Part shown: positions 48,802 through 62,525 of the stretch, piece by piece | Layout of the letters: each line of letters opens with the position of its first letter | How positions within the stretch are numbered: position 1 is the first letter of the stretch | Assembly (NCBI GenBank): GCA_947044405.1 | Contig: CAMRHE010000652.1 | Span: forward strand, 321,501 to 385,500 | Origin: Leptodactylus fallax | Taxonomy: Eukaryota > Chordata > Amphibia > Anura > Leptodactylidae | DNA length: 64,000 bases | Reading direction: 5' to 3' | Program-made: the position numbers and the translations under genes | The notes under the pieces: generated by a model | Told to the model about the DNA's origin: nothing | Database searches by the model: none | The model's input: the letters and a program-made list of their open reading frames with translations, nothing else

Positions 48802-50212
48802 TTATATGAAAAAGTTTGGGCACCCCTATTAATCTTAATCATTTTTAGTTCTAAATATTTGGGTGTTTGCAACAGCCATTTCAATTTAATATATCTAATA
48901 ACTGATGGACACAGTAATATTTCAGGATTGAAATGAGGTTTATTGTGCTAACAGAAAATGTGCAATATGCATTAAACCAAAATTTGACCGGTGCAAAAGT
49001 ATGGGCACCTCAACAGAAAAGTGACATTAATATTAAGTAGATCCTCCTTTTGCAAAAATAACAGCCTCTAGTCGCTTCCTGTAGCTTTTAATCAGTTCCT
49101 GGATCCTGGATGAAGGTATTTTTGACCATTCCTCTTTACAAAACAATTCCAGTTCAGTTAAGTTTGATGGTCGCCGAGCATGGACAGCCCGCTTCAAATT
49201 ATCCCACAGATGTTCAATGATATTCAGGTCTGGGGACTGGGATGGCCATTCCAGAACATTGTAATTGTTCCTCTGCATGAATGCCTGAGTAGATTTGGAG
49301 CTGTGTTTTGGATCATTGTCTTGCTGAAATATCCATCCCCGGCGTAACTTCAAATTCATCACTGATTCTTGTACATTATTCTCAAGAATCTGCTGATACT
49401 GAGTTGAATCCATGCGACCCTCAACTTTAACAAGATTCCCGGTGCCGGCATTGGCCACACAGCCCCAAAGCATGATGGAACCTCCACCAAATTTTACAGT
49501 GGGTAGCAAGTGTTTTTCTTGGAATGCTGTGTTTTTTTGACGCCATGCATAACGCCTTTTTGTATGACCAAACAACTCAATCTTTGTTTCATCAGTCCAC
49601 AGGACCTTCTTCCAAAATGAAGCTGGCTTGTCCAAATGTGCTTTTGCATACCTCAGGCGACTCTGTTTGTGGCGTGCTTTCAGAAACGGCTTCTTTCGCA
49701 TCACTCTCCCATACAGCTTCTCCTTGTGCAAAGTGTGCTGTATTGTTGACCGATGCACAGTGACACCATCTGCAGCAAGATGATGCTGCAGCTCTTTGGA
49801 GGTGGTCTGTGGATTGTCCTTGACTGTTCTCACCATTCTTCTTCTCTGCCTTTCTGATATTTTTCTTGGCCTGCCACTTCTGGGCTTAACAAGAACTGTC
49901 CCTGTGGTCTTCCATTTCCTTACTATGTTCCTCACAGTGGAAACTGACAGGTTAAATCTCTGAGACAACTTTTTGTATCCTTCCCCTGAACAACTATGTT
50001 GAACAATCTTTGTTTTCAGATCATTTGAGAGTTGTTTTGAGGAGCCCATGATGGCACTCTTCAGAGGAGATTCAAATAGGAGAACAACTTGCAATTGGCC
50101 ACCTTAAATACCTTATTAGATATATCAAATTGAAATGGCTGTTGCAAACACCCAAATATTTAGAACTAAAAATGATTAAGATTAATAGGGGTGTCCAAAC
50201 TTTTTCATATGA

Positions 50213-50215
<3 letters not shown>
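48799..50215 (-). mobile_element. Tc1/mariner element Tc1-e, 1417 bp, 233-bp deletion
   Basis: Same family as Tc1-c (ends cagttatatgaaaaagtttg and ctttttcatatgactg, TA both sides). The promoter-side inverted repeat is shortened: 'atatctaata' joins directly to 'aggtatttaaggtgg' near 50113, removing about 233 bp present in Tc1-c. It sits inside a TA microsatellite. Confidence 0.95.
49033..50049 (-). CDS. Tc1-e transposase, nearly intact, 338 aa
   Basis: Differs from the Tc1-c protein by only a few residues (WRQKN for WRPKN, GRMDS for GCMDS, ESVMN for ESVTN, HARRP for HAWRP). Start ATG at 50049 (MGSSKQLS). D153, D244 and E279 are kept. A single A-to-T change turns Lys339 into a stop, removing the last two residues. 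The upstream deletion removes most of the leader between the inverted repeat and the start codon, so expression may be reduced even though the frame is open. Confidence 0.92.
   Translation of the reverse strand: MGSSKQLSNDLKTKIVQHSCSGEGYKKLSQRFNLSVSTVRNIVRKWKTTGTVLVKPRSGRPRKISERQRRRMVRTVKDNPQTTSKELQHHLAADGVTVHRSTIQHTLHKEKLYGRVMRKKPFLKARHKQSRLRYAKAHLDKPASFWKKVLWTDETKIELFGHTKRRYAWRQKNTAFQEKHLLPTVKFGGGSIMLWGCVANAGTGNLVKVEGRMDSTQYQQILENNVQESVMNLKLRRGWIFQQDNDPKHSSKSTQAFMQRNNYNVLEWPSQSPDLNIIEHLWDNLKRAVHARRPSNLTELELFCKEEWSKIPSSRIQELIKSYRKRLEAVIFAKGGST

Positions 50216-50257
<42 letters not shown>
50216..50257. repeat. (TA)n between Tc1-e and Tc1-f
   Basis: A short TA microsatellite separates the two elements. 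Its outer TA pairs serve as the target duplications of both, so this TA tract was hit at least twice. Confidence 0.97.
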
Positions 50258-50260
<3 letters not shown>

Positions 50261-51886
50261 TACAGACCAGAAGCTTGGACACACCTTCTCATTCCAAGAG
50301 TTTTCTGTATTTTCATGACTATAAAAATTGTAGATTCACACTGAAGGCATCAAAACTATGAATTAACACGTGGAATTATATACTTAACAAAAAAGTGTGA
50401 AACAACTGAAAATATGTCTTCTATTCTAGGTTCTTCAAAGTATCCACCTTTTGCTTTGATTACTGCTTTGCACACTCTTGGCATTCTCTTGATGAGCTTC
50501 AAGAGGTAGTCACCTGAAATGGTCTTCCAACAGTCTTGAAGGAGTTCCCAGAGATGCTTAGCACTTGTTGGTCCTTTTGCCTTCACTCTGCAGTCCAGCT
50601 CACCCCAAATCATCTCGATTGGGTTCAGGTTTGGTGACTGTGGAGGCCAGGTCATCTGGCGTAGCACCCCATCACTCTCCTTCTTGGTCAAATAGCCCTT
50701 ACACAGTCTGGAGGTGTGTTTGGGGTTATTATCCTGTTGAAAAATAAATGATGGTCCAACTAAACGCAAACCGGATGGAATAGCATGCTGCTGCAAGATG
50801 CTGTGGTAACCATGCTGGTTCAGTATTCCTTCAATTTTGAATAAATCCCCAACAGTGTCACCAGCAAAGCACCCCCACACCATCACACCTCCTCCTCCAT
50901 GCTTCACGGTGGGAACCAGGCATGTAGAGTCCATTCGTTCACCTTTTCTGCGTCGTACAAAGACACGGTGGTTGGAACCAAAGATCTCAAATTTGGACTC
51001 ATCAGACCAAAGCACAGATTTCCACAGGTCTAATGTCCATTCCTTGTGTTCTTTAGCCCAAACAAGTCTCTTCTGCTTGTTGCCTGTCCTTAGCAGTGAT
51101 TTCCTAGCAGCTATTTTACCATGAAGGCCTGCTGCACACAGTCTCCTCTTAACAGTTGTTGTAGAGATGTGTCTGCTGCTAGAACTCTGTGTGGCATTGA
51201 CCTGGTCTCTAATCTGAGTTGCTGTTAACCTGCGATTTCTGAGGCTGGTGACTCGGATGAACTTATCCTCCGCAGCAGAGGTGACTCTTGGTCTTCCTTT
51301 CCTGGGACGGTCCTCATGTGAGCCAGTTTCTTTGTAGCGCTTGATGGTTTTGGCCACTGCACTTGGGGACACTTTCAAAGTTTTCCCAATTTTTCAGACT
51401 GACTGACCTTCATTTCTTAAAGTAATGATGGCCACTTGTTTTTCTTTACTTAGCTGCTTTTTTTCTTGCCATAATACAAATTCTAACACTCCATTCAGTA
51501 GGACTATCAGCTTTATATCCACCTGACTTCTGAACAACACAACTGAAGGTACCAACCCCATTTATAAGGCAAGAAATCTCACTTATTAAACCTGACAGGG
51601 CACACCTGTGAAGTGAAAACCATTTCAGGTGACTACCTCTTGAAGCTCATCAAGAGAATGCCAAGAGTGTGCAAAGCAGTAATCAAAGCAAAAGGTGGCT
51701 ACTTTGAAGAACCTAGACTATAAGACATATTTTCAGTTGTTTCACACTTTTTTGTTACGTATATAATTCCACATGTGTTAATTCATAGTTTTGATGCCTT
51801 CAGTGTGAATCTATAATTTTTATAGTCCTGAAAATACAGAAAACTCTTGGAATGAGAAGGTGTGTCCAAACTTTTGGTCTGTACTG
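50258..51886 (-). mobile_element. Tc1/mariner element Tc1-f, complete, 1629 bp
   Basis: Ends cagtacagaccagaagcttg and the complement of cagtacagaccaaaagtttg, with TA on both sides (50256-50257, 51887-51888). Its inverted repeats are unusually long, about 260 bp, and include a second copy of the transposase 3' coding end (cttgaagctcatcaagagaa at 51640-51660). Confidence 0.95.
50356..51472 (-). pseudogene. Tc1-f transposase, broken only at the N terminus
   Basis: ATG 51472 begins MARKKA but an extra A in the A-run shifts the frame, and a TGA near 51393 interrupts the first helix-turn-helix. From 51378 the frame is open for 340 codons: VSPSAVAKTIKRYKETGSHE, GRPRVTSAAED, WSDESKFEIF (first Asp), QQDNNPKHTSR (second Asp) and SPNLNPIEMIW (Glu). 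The reading frame runs on past the usual C terminus into the inverted repeat (FSVVSHFFVKYIIPRVNS). Two small changes therefore inactivate an otherwise complete enzyme. Confidence 0.9.
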
Positions 51887-51888
51887 TA

Positions 51889-52343
51889 TATGCATGAATT
51901 ATCTAACAACTAATTTTACAAACAGATTAATATGATGTGATTAATAGCAATGCATGATAAAAGTAATATAAGTCATAATTTACTTTATGCATGATTTCAG
52001 CCCTTCATGAATAATCCATTGTGTAAGAGCATGCAGCTTTGAGCATGGTCAGTGTGGTCAGGTGATTGACAAGGAGTATATTGTGACTTGGTGACCGTGT
52101 TGGGCCCATTGTAAGTGTAAGCATTGTCATGTAAACTGCAGTTCTGTGAAGTCAAAAATAGGCCTAAGAAAAATTCAGGATGCATCAGAGAAGAAAAAAT
52201 TATAACACATCTAAAGACGTCTATATTTATTTATTTATTTATTTTGTCCTATGTGATCCATTATATTGAATGTGTATTAGCAGATATATTTGAGAAACAT
52301 CAAAAGGAAACTCATATGTTAAAGCTACAGAAAACCTAAGTTA
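51889..52343. other. Gap between Tc1-f and Tc1-g, no clear gene
   Basis: AT-rich, unclassified. The short frame 52124-52339 has no recognisable domain. It may be decayed retroviral-element sequence continuing from 48.6 kb, since both flanks are Tc1 insertions, but this is a guess. Confidence 0.4.
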
Positions 52344-53279
<936 letters not shown>

Positions 53280-53394
53280 TATGTTTGTGAAAGTCACACA
53301 TGAGGTTTGAGTGTAAGTGACAGCTGCCAGGACATGTAGGTTGAATGTACATTTTAATATACTTTAGTTCATGAATATTTTATAGTAAAAGCTT

Positions 53395-54760
53395 TTGACA
53401 AAGATAATACAGATATCTTTTCTATCTGACCAAAGGCAGTTGTCTGGGAACTGCGGACATCTAAACGATAATATTTAACAAAGGTCAACTGAGATGACCA
53501 TGATGCAGCCGCACAAATCTGGTCCAATGGTAAGGACCGATACTCAGCCCAAGAAGTCGACACAGCCCTGGTCGAGTGGCCGTAGAAAGACTGGAGGGAG
53601 TAACTCCTGAATAAGAAAGGAAGACTTAATTGTCTCCTTGATCCATGTGGATAGAGCTTGGAAGCCTTGAGGCCTTTGTTTTTACCCAATATTGATTAGT
53701 AGGTTTTCGGCCTTCCATAAGCGGTTGAGTGTGGGGTAGGTAAATCGGCAGACACCTTACCACATCTAAGGTGTGGAGCTTTTCTTCCTCCTCAGAGGTT
53801 GGAGTGGGGAAAAACACAGGTAACGAAATTATCTGTTTGCTATTATAGAATGAGGGGACCTTAGGGTTAAACCCAGGCAAACCTAAGGTGCACCCTATCT
53901 GCAAAAACAAAGTGTACGGTTCTCTAGAAGAGAGAGCCTGGAGTTCCCCTACTCTTTTGGCAGATGTAATAGCCAGCAAAAAAGTGGTTTTGTAGGCTAA
54001 ATATTTTAGCTCCGTAGTCTCCAAGGGTTCAAATGGAGAACCGCACAAGCCTGCAAGGACTACCGCAAGGTCCCACTGGGGAACTGGAGATGAAACCGAG
54101 GCTTTAGCCTCATTGCCCCTTTAAGGAACCTTGCAACCAGAGGATCCTGAGACAGACGTCTGTTCAAATGAGTGGAGAGGGCCGCAATCTGCACTTTCAA
54201 AGTGGCAGGGGCAAGGCCCTTATCCAAACCGTCCTGAAGAAAAATTAAAATATCAGCCGTAGAAGGTTCCAGATTATTATTACCCTTCTTGGAGCACCAC
54301 TCCTTGAAAATCTTGGCTGTCCTATGGTAGTTCTTATTGGTAGAGTCTGCTCTTGCAGAAGAAAGGGTCTTCAGGACGGCCTCTGACAGTCCTCTATCCT
54401 GCTGTAGGGACTGCTCAACCTCCAGGCTGTCAGGCTGACAATCAGGACACCGCTCGCCCACTGCCGCCGCGTTCGGCACCAACTCCCGAATCCTGTCCAA
54501 CTGAAGCCGAGACAAAGCATCAGCCACCGTATTCAACACCCCCGGCAAATGGTGTGCTGACACATTAACATTTAATTCCAGGCAAGAAAGCACCAGATAG
54601 CAGGGACTCCATCGGGAGGACCATGCAGGCTGGGAATTAATGATGAACACCACTGCACTATTGTCACAGTGAAAACAAACACGCCTATCCCACAGTTCTG
54701 AATCCCACAGTAGGAGGAACCTTTTTGGTGCCAATTAAAGGTTTCACCTGTCCTAAAACA
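53395..54760 (-). pseudogene. DIRS-type retrotransposon: RNase H plus tyrosine recombinase
   Basis: DIRS elements integrate with a tyrosine recombinase instead of a DDE integrase. Minus-strand frame 54734-54060 begins in RNase H (CFHCDNSAVVFIINSQ, VSAHHLPGVLNTVADALSRL), then the recombinase N-terminal domain (STNKNYHRTAKIFKEWCSKK, PSTADILIFLQDGLDKGLAP). The catalytic part continues in a second frame (ITSAKRVGELQAL, with the first Arg) and a third (HSTRAVSTSWAEY with His-x-x-Arg, then TFVKYYRLDV with the Tyr). The reverse transcriptase and terminal repeats are absent. Two frameshifts (near 54050 and 53650) inactivate it. Confidence 0.85.
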
Positions 54761-54830
54761 ACACACAGGGGCAGAGATACCCCATATTGTGCTGCTGTCA
54801 GGACTAAGGGAATACAGACTGACATTACAA

Positions 54831-55352
54831 TCAACGATTGACAGCTGAGATCACAAAAGTTTCATCTGTGTAAGTTTGCTCGTAACCTTTATCGAATGTA
54901 CCCTTATACCGAGAGATTCTGACATGATCACCAACTTTTAAAGAGGCTTTCAATGGTTTAGACAATGCAGCTCTAGCATAAGTGATTCGCCAAATTCTTA
55001 CTGAGTTATGTTTTGTTATGGCTTGCATTGAATTGTGGTGTGGTATGTATGATTATAGCTATATACAAGATCAGGTAAAACATCAAAGTACCTAAAATTG
55101 TTATTTTTGGTAAGATACCGCCACATACATGTTTTTAAAGTCCTATTAAACCTTTCAACCACAGCTGCTTTTACTGTATTTGTAGTAAAGTATTGATGTA
55201 TATTGTATGATTTGCACAGAGTCTTCATAGCCGTGTTCATAAATTCTCTCCCACGATCCGTCTGCAATTTGCGCGGAACACGACCATAGTTTTCAAATAT
55301 TAGCTCAAAAGCTTTTGCAACAGATGTCGCCTTCTTATCCCACAGAGCTTTC
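54831..55352 (-). pseudogene. Polinton/Maverick-type integrase fragment
   Basis: Polintons are large virus-like DNA transposons with a retroviral-type integrase. The minus strand from 55352 shows the second catalytic Asp (QTDRGREF) and the Glu (VVERFNRTLK), then WRYLTKNNNF and DLVYSYNHTYH. A C-terminal SH3/chromo-like tail follows in another frame (VGDHVRISRYKGTFDKGYEQ). The zinc-binding N terminus and first Asp are missing, and no polymerase or capsid gene lies in the window, so this is a small broken relic. Confidence 0.8.
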
Positions 55353-55704
55353 AGAATGATGATTTAGTTTCAGAGTTTGTCAAAAGGAATTTTTATGATG
55401 TGATAGAAACTTGTAAATTTTGCTGTGTTTATAACCAGAAATGCAGAGCCCTTTTGACAAATTCATATTTAAGTTTAAAAGTACTGAATGGGCAAAAATA
55501 TATTGTGCAAAAACAAAAGGGTGTGTGTTAAAAGCTAAGGTTTAAAGAGATAAGACCATCTAATGCTAACAATGTGAGTACCGCCCATCCCCCCCCCCTA
55601 CGTGTCAGAACTGCTAAGGCCAGAACTCTGTTCTAAAAAAAAAAAAAAAAAAAATGGTGAAAGTGATGAAATGAACAAAATATTATTTCTTAATAAACAT
55701 TATA
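55353..55704 (+). other. Unassigned stretch beside the Polinton fragment
   Basis: A plus-strand frame is open from about 55350 to 55530 (includes ETCKFCCVYNQKC), with several Cys, but no family is recognised. C9 and A18 runs follow at 55590-55653. Confidence 0.35.
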
Positions 55705-56056
55705 TGTATACAAGAGGAGGAGGAGACTGTATAAAAGAGGGGGAGGAGACTGTATACAAGAGGAGGAGGAGACTGTATACAAGAGGGGGAGGAGACTGTA
55801 TACAAGAGAGGGAGGAGACTGTATACAAGAGGGGGAGGAGACTGTATACAAGAGGAGGAGGAGACTGTATACAAGAGGGGGAGGAGACTGTATACAAGAG
55901 GGGGGAGGAGACTGTATACAAGAGGAGGAAGAGACTGTATACAAGAGGGGGAGGAGACTGTATACAAGAGGGGGAGGAGACCGTATACAAGAGGAGGAGG
56001 AGACCGTATACAAGAGGGGGAGGAAACTGTATACAGGAGGGGGAGGAGACTGTAAA
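55705..56056. repeat. 23-24 bp purine-rich minisatellite, about 15 copies
   Basis: The unit gtatacaagagggggaggag + act varies by aggagg/ggggagg. One strand is strongly purine-biased, so it could form triplex structures. Open frames on both strands are repeat translations. Confidence 0.95.
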
Positions 56057-57936
56057 AAGGCATTTTTCAGGCAGAAACCCAGCAGACCCCATTATCGTCT
56101 ATGGGGTCCACATGTAACCGCTTTTTAAGCGGAATGGGTTTCCGTTTTTCGGGACCCCAAGTGGACCTGAAAAATGGAAATAGAGCGCTAGTGTGAATCC
56201 AGCCTTACCTGTCCCCAGTGATCTGGTGTCTGCCGCCACTGTCTGATCAGATACATAGTATAATGTTGTACCGTGTTAGCCATAGAAAGTAGTGGAGGAG
56301 GCGATACCTTTTAAAGGCTAACTGAGTATATTTGATAGTAAGCAAGACAGCTAGACCCTCGAAAGCTTACTATCAAATATACTCAGCCTCTAAAAGGTAT
56401 GTTAAGACACGAGCCATACGTGACTGCTGAGGACATCAGTGGCCTCAGCGTGGGCAATAAAGGACCCAGTCATGTATATGAGTGACATCACCGAGTCCTT
56501 TCCAGCCACTGCTGAGGCCAATCACGTGCAGTCCAGGACTTGTGGCAGGGAAGCGGCGGGCATGTGCCTGGACAGACAGCAGCAGAGGGCTGCGGACATC
56601 GGAAGCCCGGGGACAGGTGAGTATTTTTTTATCTTTACAAGTAAACTTTATTATTCTCCCCTTACATTCATACAGACCCCACTGACCTTTCACTATCATT
56701 TATATCCTCTTTTATTACAGCCCCCTAATACCCCTTATATTAGTTATGGCCTCTTATCTTGCTGAATTCCCAATGCTCCCAGTTGACCTCTTCTATGTAT
56801 TACATCCCCCACTCCCAATTAAAATGCCCAAAGTGAGTTAAAAAAAAAAAAAAGTTGATGCTACTCACCTACCTCCGATCTCCCGAGGAGGAGCCTCCGC
56901 CGCCGGCACTGAAGCAGGACTTCTGCGTCCTGGCACGGAAGTCTCAGTACAGTGATGTCTTAGGGCAGCTCGTAGGCTACAGACCTGAAGTGGCTTGTGT
57001 CTTACGAGCTACTTACTAGCAGAGCAGTAAGCCAGAGGCTTCCTTCTCTACTATGTATTTCAGCTGTATTGGTGTCTTGCAGACGCCGATGCAGTTGATG
57101 TGTGAGGGTAACCTGCGTTGCGGCGGCCCCGAAGTGTGTCCCTGAGAGTCAGTGAGCCTGGGGTCGCCGCCCCCTCTGTCCCCCTAGCTACGCCTCTGCT
57201 TGGATGGTATGAGCGGCTTCCTCTGGAACCATCTGCCCCGGCCATGTATCTCCACTCCTCAGTGACAACAGTTTTGCTCTTTTGCCCCCGGGAGTTTTAT
57301 CTTTCCGTTCCTTATAGACACTAATGGCGCTCGCCCTGGTCGTCTCCTGTTATAGTCCGGCAAGGAAACAGCGAGATGTGAGAGGAAAAAACATTTCTAA
57401 CATTAATTTCTAGAACATCATTTACCTTTTGTTTTTGTCTTATTTTACAGGATTTTCCTATAAGGATTATATTTATAATTTTATTGTCATTTTATAGATT
57501 TATTGATTATTTTATTATTTATAGTTTTATCATTTTATTTTATAGATTTATTGATTATTTTATTATTTCTAAATTTATTATTTTCGGTGAAACAGTTTTT
57601 GTAAATCCCCTTTGTTAGACTTTCTTTCCTGTATTTTGGCCCCACCGGGGTCCTCACAGGGGCCATTTGGTCTCTTCTATAGGGCTTTGTGGGGAAACTT
57701 GCTGTGGTATATGGGGGAGGAGAAACAGCTGTGTGGAGGGGATGTCAGCAGTGCATGCTGGTAAATGTAGTCCTGCAGCCACCTGGGCCATGGGGAGAGA
57801 AGAAGCTCCTTCTACATGGTAAGGAGGTGATATTTGTCTTCTCTTCTTCTCGGGCTGGAATATAAATGTGACCTAATAGAGAATGTGGCGGTTCTAGGTC
57901 CGGACATCTCTGCAGATAGGACATGTCTGATGCTTC
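56057..57936. other. MITE-rich intergenic DNA, no gene
   Basis: Bases 56090-56210 are the right half of a foldback type ending 'gctagtgtgaatccagcctta'. Bases 56210-56625 resemble the 'acctgtcccc...ggacaggtgagta' unit of 42840-43125, interrupted by the hairpin element at 56235-56405. Bases 57415-57600 are AT-rich with repeated 'tttattgattattttattat'. No coding sequence is supported. Confidence 0.55.
56235..56405. mobile_element. Hairpin MITE nested in another repeat
   Basis: The arm gataccttttaaaggctaac followed by tatttgatagtaagc is mirrored by gcttactatcaaatatactc and cctctaaaaggtat. It starts near gatacatagtataatgttg and splits an older foldback unit. Confidence 0.7.
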
Positions 57937-58311
57937 GTTCACACCTGCGCTTCAGTCCGTCCGTTGCCAATCCAAATGAAAATCTCGGGGAACGGGATAG
58001 GCATCGGATGCCGACAGGTTAGCGACGCATTGGTTAAAAACCCATTCATTTCAATGGGTTTTTAAAGTAATGCACGGGTGTGTGCTTACACCCTCTGCGC
58101 TGCGAAGCTGTTTTTTTTCATCGGACACGAAGTCCTGCATGTCTAACTTTGTTTCCGAAGAAAAAAAAGGATTCGCAGCACAGAGGGTGCAATCGGACAT
58201 CCGCACATTGCTTTAAAAACCCATTCAAATGCGTCGGTATCCGATGCCTATCCTGTTTCCCGAGATTTTCACTTGGATTGGCAGCGGACGGACTCAAACT
58301 CAGGTGTGAAC
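57937..58311. mobile_element. Foldback MITE, 375 bp, about 90-bp arms
   Basis: The left end gttcacacctgcgcttcagt pairs with ggactcaaactcaggtgtga on the right; matching continues through ccgtccgttgcc and ggataggcatcggatgcc. The centre holds its own inverted words around 'cggacacgaagtcctgcatg'. A fragment of the family lies in front of locus A' (36650-36745). Confidence 0.85.
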
Positions 58312-58551
58312 CCACCCTTACTATCCTAGGAAACCCCCTCTGGGCTTCATTCATAACTTACCCCCTCCCCCACCTGCTCAACTCTTCACTGTCCTATCAG
58401 AAGATCTGAAGGGGGTGGGGAAGTGGGAGGGGCTCCGCACCTCACTGCAGGGTGAGAAGGCTCTATGTCCTGCCATGTGCTCAGCTCCCTCAGCCCCAAA
58501 ACACATGTACAAGGAGGAGAGAGCAACTTACTGCACAAGAGGTACGTGTAA

Positions 58552-58931
58552 TGTATGTATATATGTACAGTATGTATGTGTATGTAATGTATGTATATCT
58601 GTACAGTATGTATGTGTATGTAATGTATGTATATATGTACAGTGTGTATGTAATGTATGTATATGTACAGTATGTATGTGTATGTAATGTATGTATATAT
58701 GTACAGTGTGTATGTGTATGTAATGTATGTATATATGTACAGTATGTATGTGTATGTAACGTATGTATATATGTACAGTATGTATATGTAATGTATGTAT
58801 ATATGTACAGTATGTATATGTATGTATATATGTACAGTGTGTATGTAATGTATATATGTACAGTGTGTATGTAATGTGTGTATATATGTACAGTTTGTAT
58901 GTGTATGTAATGTATATATGTACAGTATGTA
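58552..58931. repeat. 36-bp satellite array, part 1
   Basis: Units of 26-36 bp built from gtatgtatgtgtatgtaatg and tatgtatatatgtaca. The array is interrupted at 58932 by a solo LTR and continues at 59852. Long frames rich in Y, V and M are repeat translations. Confidence 0.92.
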
Positions 58932-59851
58932 TGTGATGATTCTGCTTAAATATGGCTATAATTCAGAGCTGTATTTTGGTCTCTGGGTAGCGTATTTCTC
59001 TCTAGTTCCATTTATTCATACTGTGCGCAGCTATAAGCCTAGGTGTATATTGGCAGTAGTAGCAGCACTGGAACAATAGGGCTTTGTATTCATCACAGCA
59101 GGGCTCCATTGTATTCATACACAGCCTTGTGTGATCAAACATGCATTGTCCAGCCTGAACTGATTGATCTGACATGGCTGATTGTATAATTCCACTTGGT
59201 CTCATCTACATACAAAGGGTCTGGACTTGATTGGATTAATCAATCAGACCTGCTGCCGCCGGTGACCTCATTCTGGGAGGTGGCATAAAGGGTATAAAAG
59301 ATGAGGTAAGAGGCAATGGGAGGAGATTATGCTATGGAGATTGGGCTGAGACCATCACAGACTACAGAGTTGTTACAGACACACCATGAGGAGATTTTTG
59401 TGATGAGGCTACTGGACTAATGCTGAGAACTGTGATGAGAGCATGCAGGCTGGAATATACTGTGATGCCACATGCTAGGAGTTAATGCTGAGAAGCCTCC
59501 ACTGGTGATCTCATACATACCAGAGCATTTGTGAGGGTTGGACTATAGAGCCACATCAAGGAGATGTGTGGTAAAGTAACTATTTCACCTTTATCCCTTT
59601 TATTTTATTTGTACTGTATCTTGTAACAAGTAACTGTTAAAGCTTGCATATATCTGCATATCTGTTCTGAACTGCATGTGTTAGATGTTAATACCGACCC
59701 ATTTAGGGGTTAATAAATATATAAAATTTAGAAAGCTTGTCTTGTATTTATCTTGTGAACCCGGCACTCACTGGCGGTGAGTGTGGTTTTTATATGAAAG
59801 AAGACTCAGGTGTGAGCCAAAGCGGTGTTGGCGCACTGAGGATCTTTCACA
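58932..59851 (+). mobile_element. Solo LTR, 920 bp, 5-bp target duplication
   Basis: Begins TGTGATGATTC and ends TTTCACA, so TGTGA/TCACA form inverted termini. It is flanked by atgta at 58927-58931 and 59852-59856. Internal signals are a TATA-like gggtataaaaga (59289) and AATAAA (59711). No internal retroviral genes remain, as expected after LTR-LTR recombination. The target duplication lies in a repeat, so chance agreement is possible. Confidence 0.75.
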
Positions 59852-59855
59852 ATGT

Positions 59856-60930
59856 ATGTGTATGTAATGTATGTATATATGTACAGTATGTATATGTACA
59901 GTATGTATGTGTATGTAATGTATGTATATATGTACAGTATGTATATGTAATGTATGTATATATGTACAGTATGTATGTGTATGTAATGTATGTATATATG
60001 TACAGTATGTATGTGTATGTAATGTTTGTATATATGTACAGTGTGTATGTAATGTATGTATATATGTACAGTATGTATGTGTATGTAATGAATGTATATA
60101 TGTACAGAATGTATGTGTATGTAATGTATATATGTACAGTAAGTATGTGTATGTAATGTATGTATATGTGTACAGTATGTATGTATATGTAATGTATGTA
60201 TATATGTACAGTATATATGTGTATGTAATATATGTATATATGTAGAGTATGTATGTGTATATAATGTGATGTATATATGTAGAGTATGTATGTGTATGTA
60301 ATGAATGTATATATGTACAGTATGTATGTGTATGTAATGAATGTATATATGTACAGTATGTATGTGTATGTAATGTATGTATATATGTACAGTATGTATG
60401 TGCACTTAATGAATGTATATATGTACAGTATGAATGTGTATGTAATGTATGTATATATGTACAGTATGTATGTGTATATAATGTGATGTATATATGTACA
60501 GTATGTATGTGTATGTAATGAATGTATATATGTACAGTATGTATATGTAATGTATGTATATATGTACAGTATGTATGTGTATGTAATGTATGTATATATG
60601 TACAGTATATATGTGTAATGTATGTATATATGTAGAGTATGTACGTGTATGTAATGTATATATGTACAGTATGTACGTGTATGTAATGTATGTATATATG
60701 TACAGTATGTATGTGTATGTAATGTATGTATATATGTACAGTATGTATGTGTATGTAATGTATGTATATAGGTACAGTATGTATGTGTATGTAATGTATA
60801 TATGTACAGTATGTATGTGTATGTAATGTATATATGTACAGTATGTATGGGTATGTAATGTATATATGTAGAGTATGTATGTGTATGTAATGTATGTATA
60901 TATGTACAGTATGTATGGGTATGTAATGTA
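59856..60930. repeat. 36-bp satellite array, part 2
   Basis: Same units as part 1; variants include tgtgatgtatatatg and a short 26-bp form. It ends where Tc1-h inserted. Confidence 0.92.
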
Positions 60931-60932
60931 TA

Positions 60933-62523
<1,591 letters not shown>

Positions 62524-62525
62524 TA

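Noticed and set aside
50072..50318. Short frames with long Ile-Tyr runs
   Set aside because: They translate the TA microsatellite.
55602..56117. A 171-codon frame of repeated YKRGGGDC-like units
   Set aside because: Encoded by the purine-rich 23-24 bp minisatellite; opposite-strand frames are just as open.
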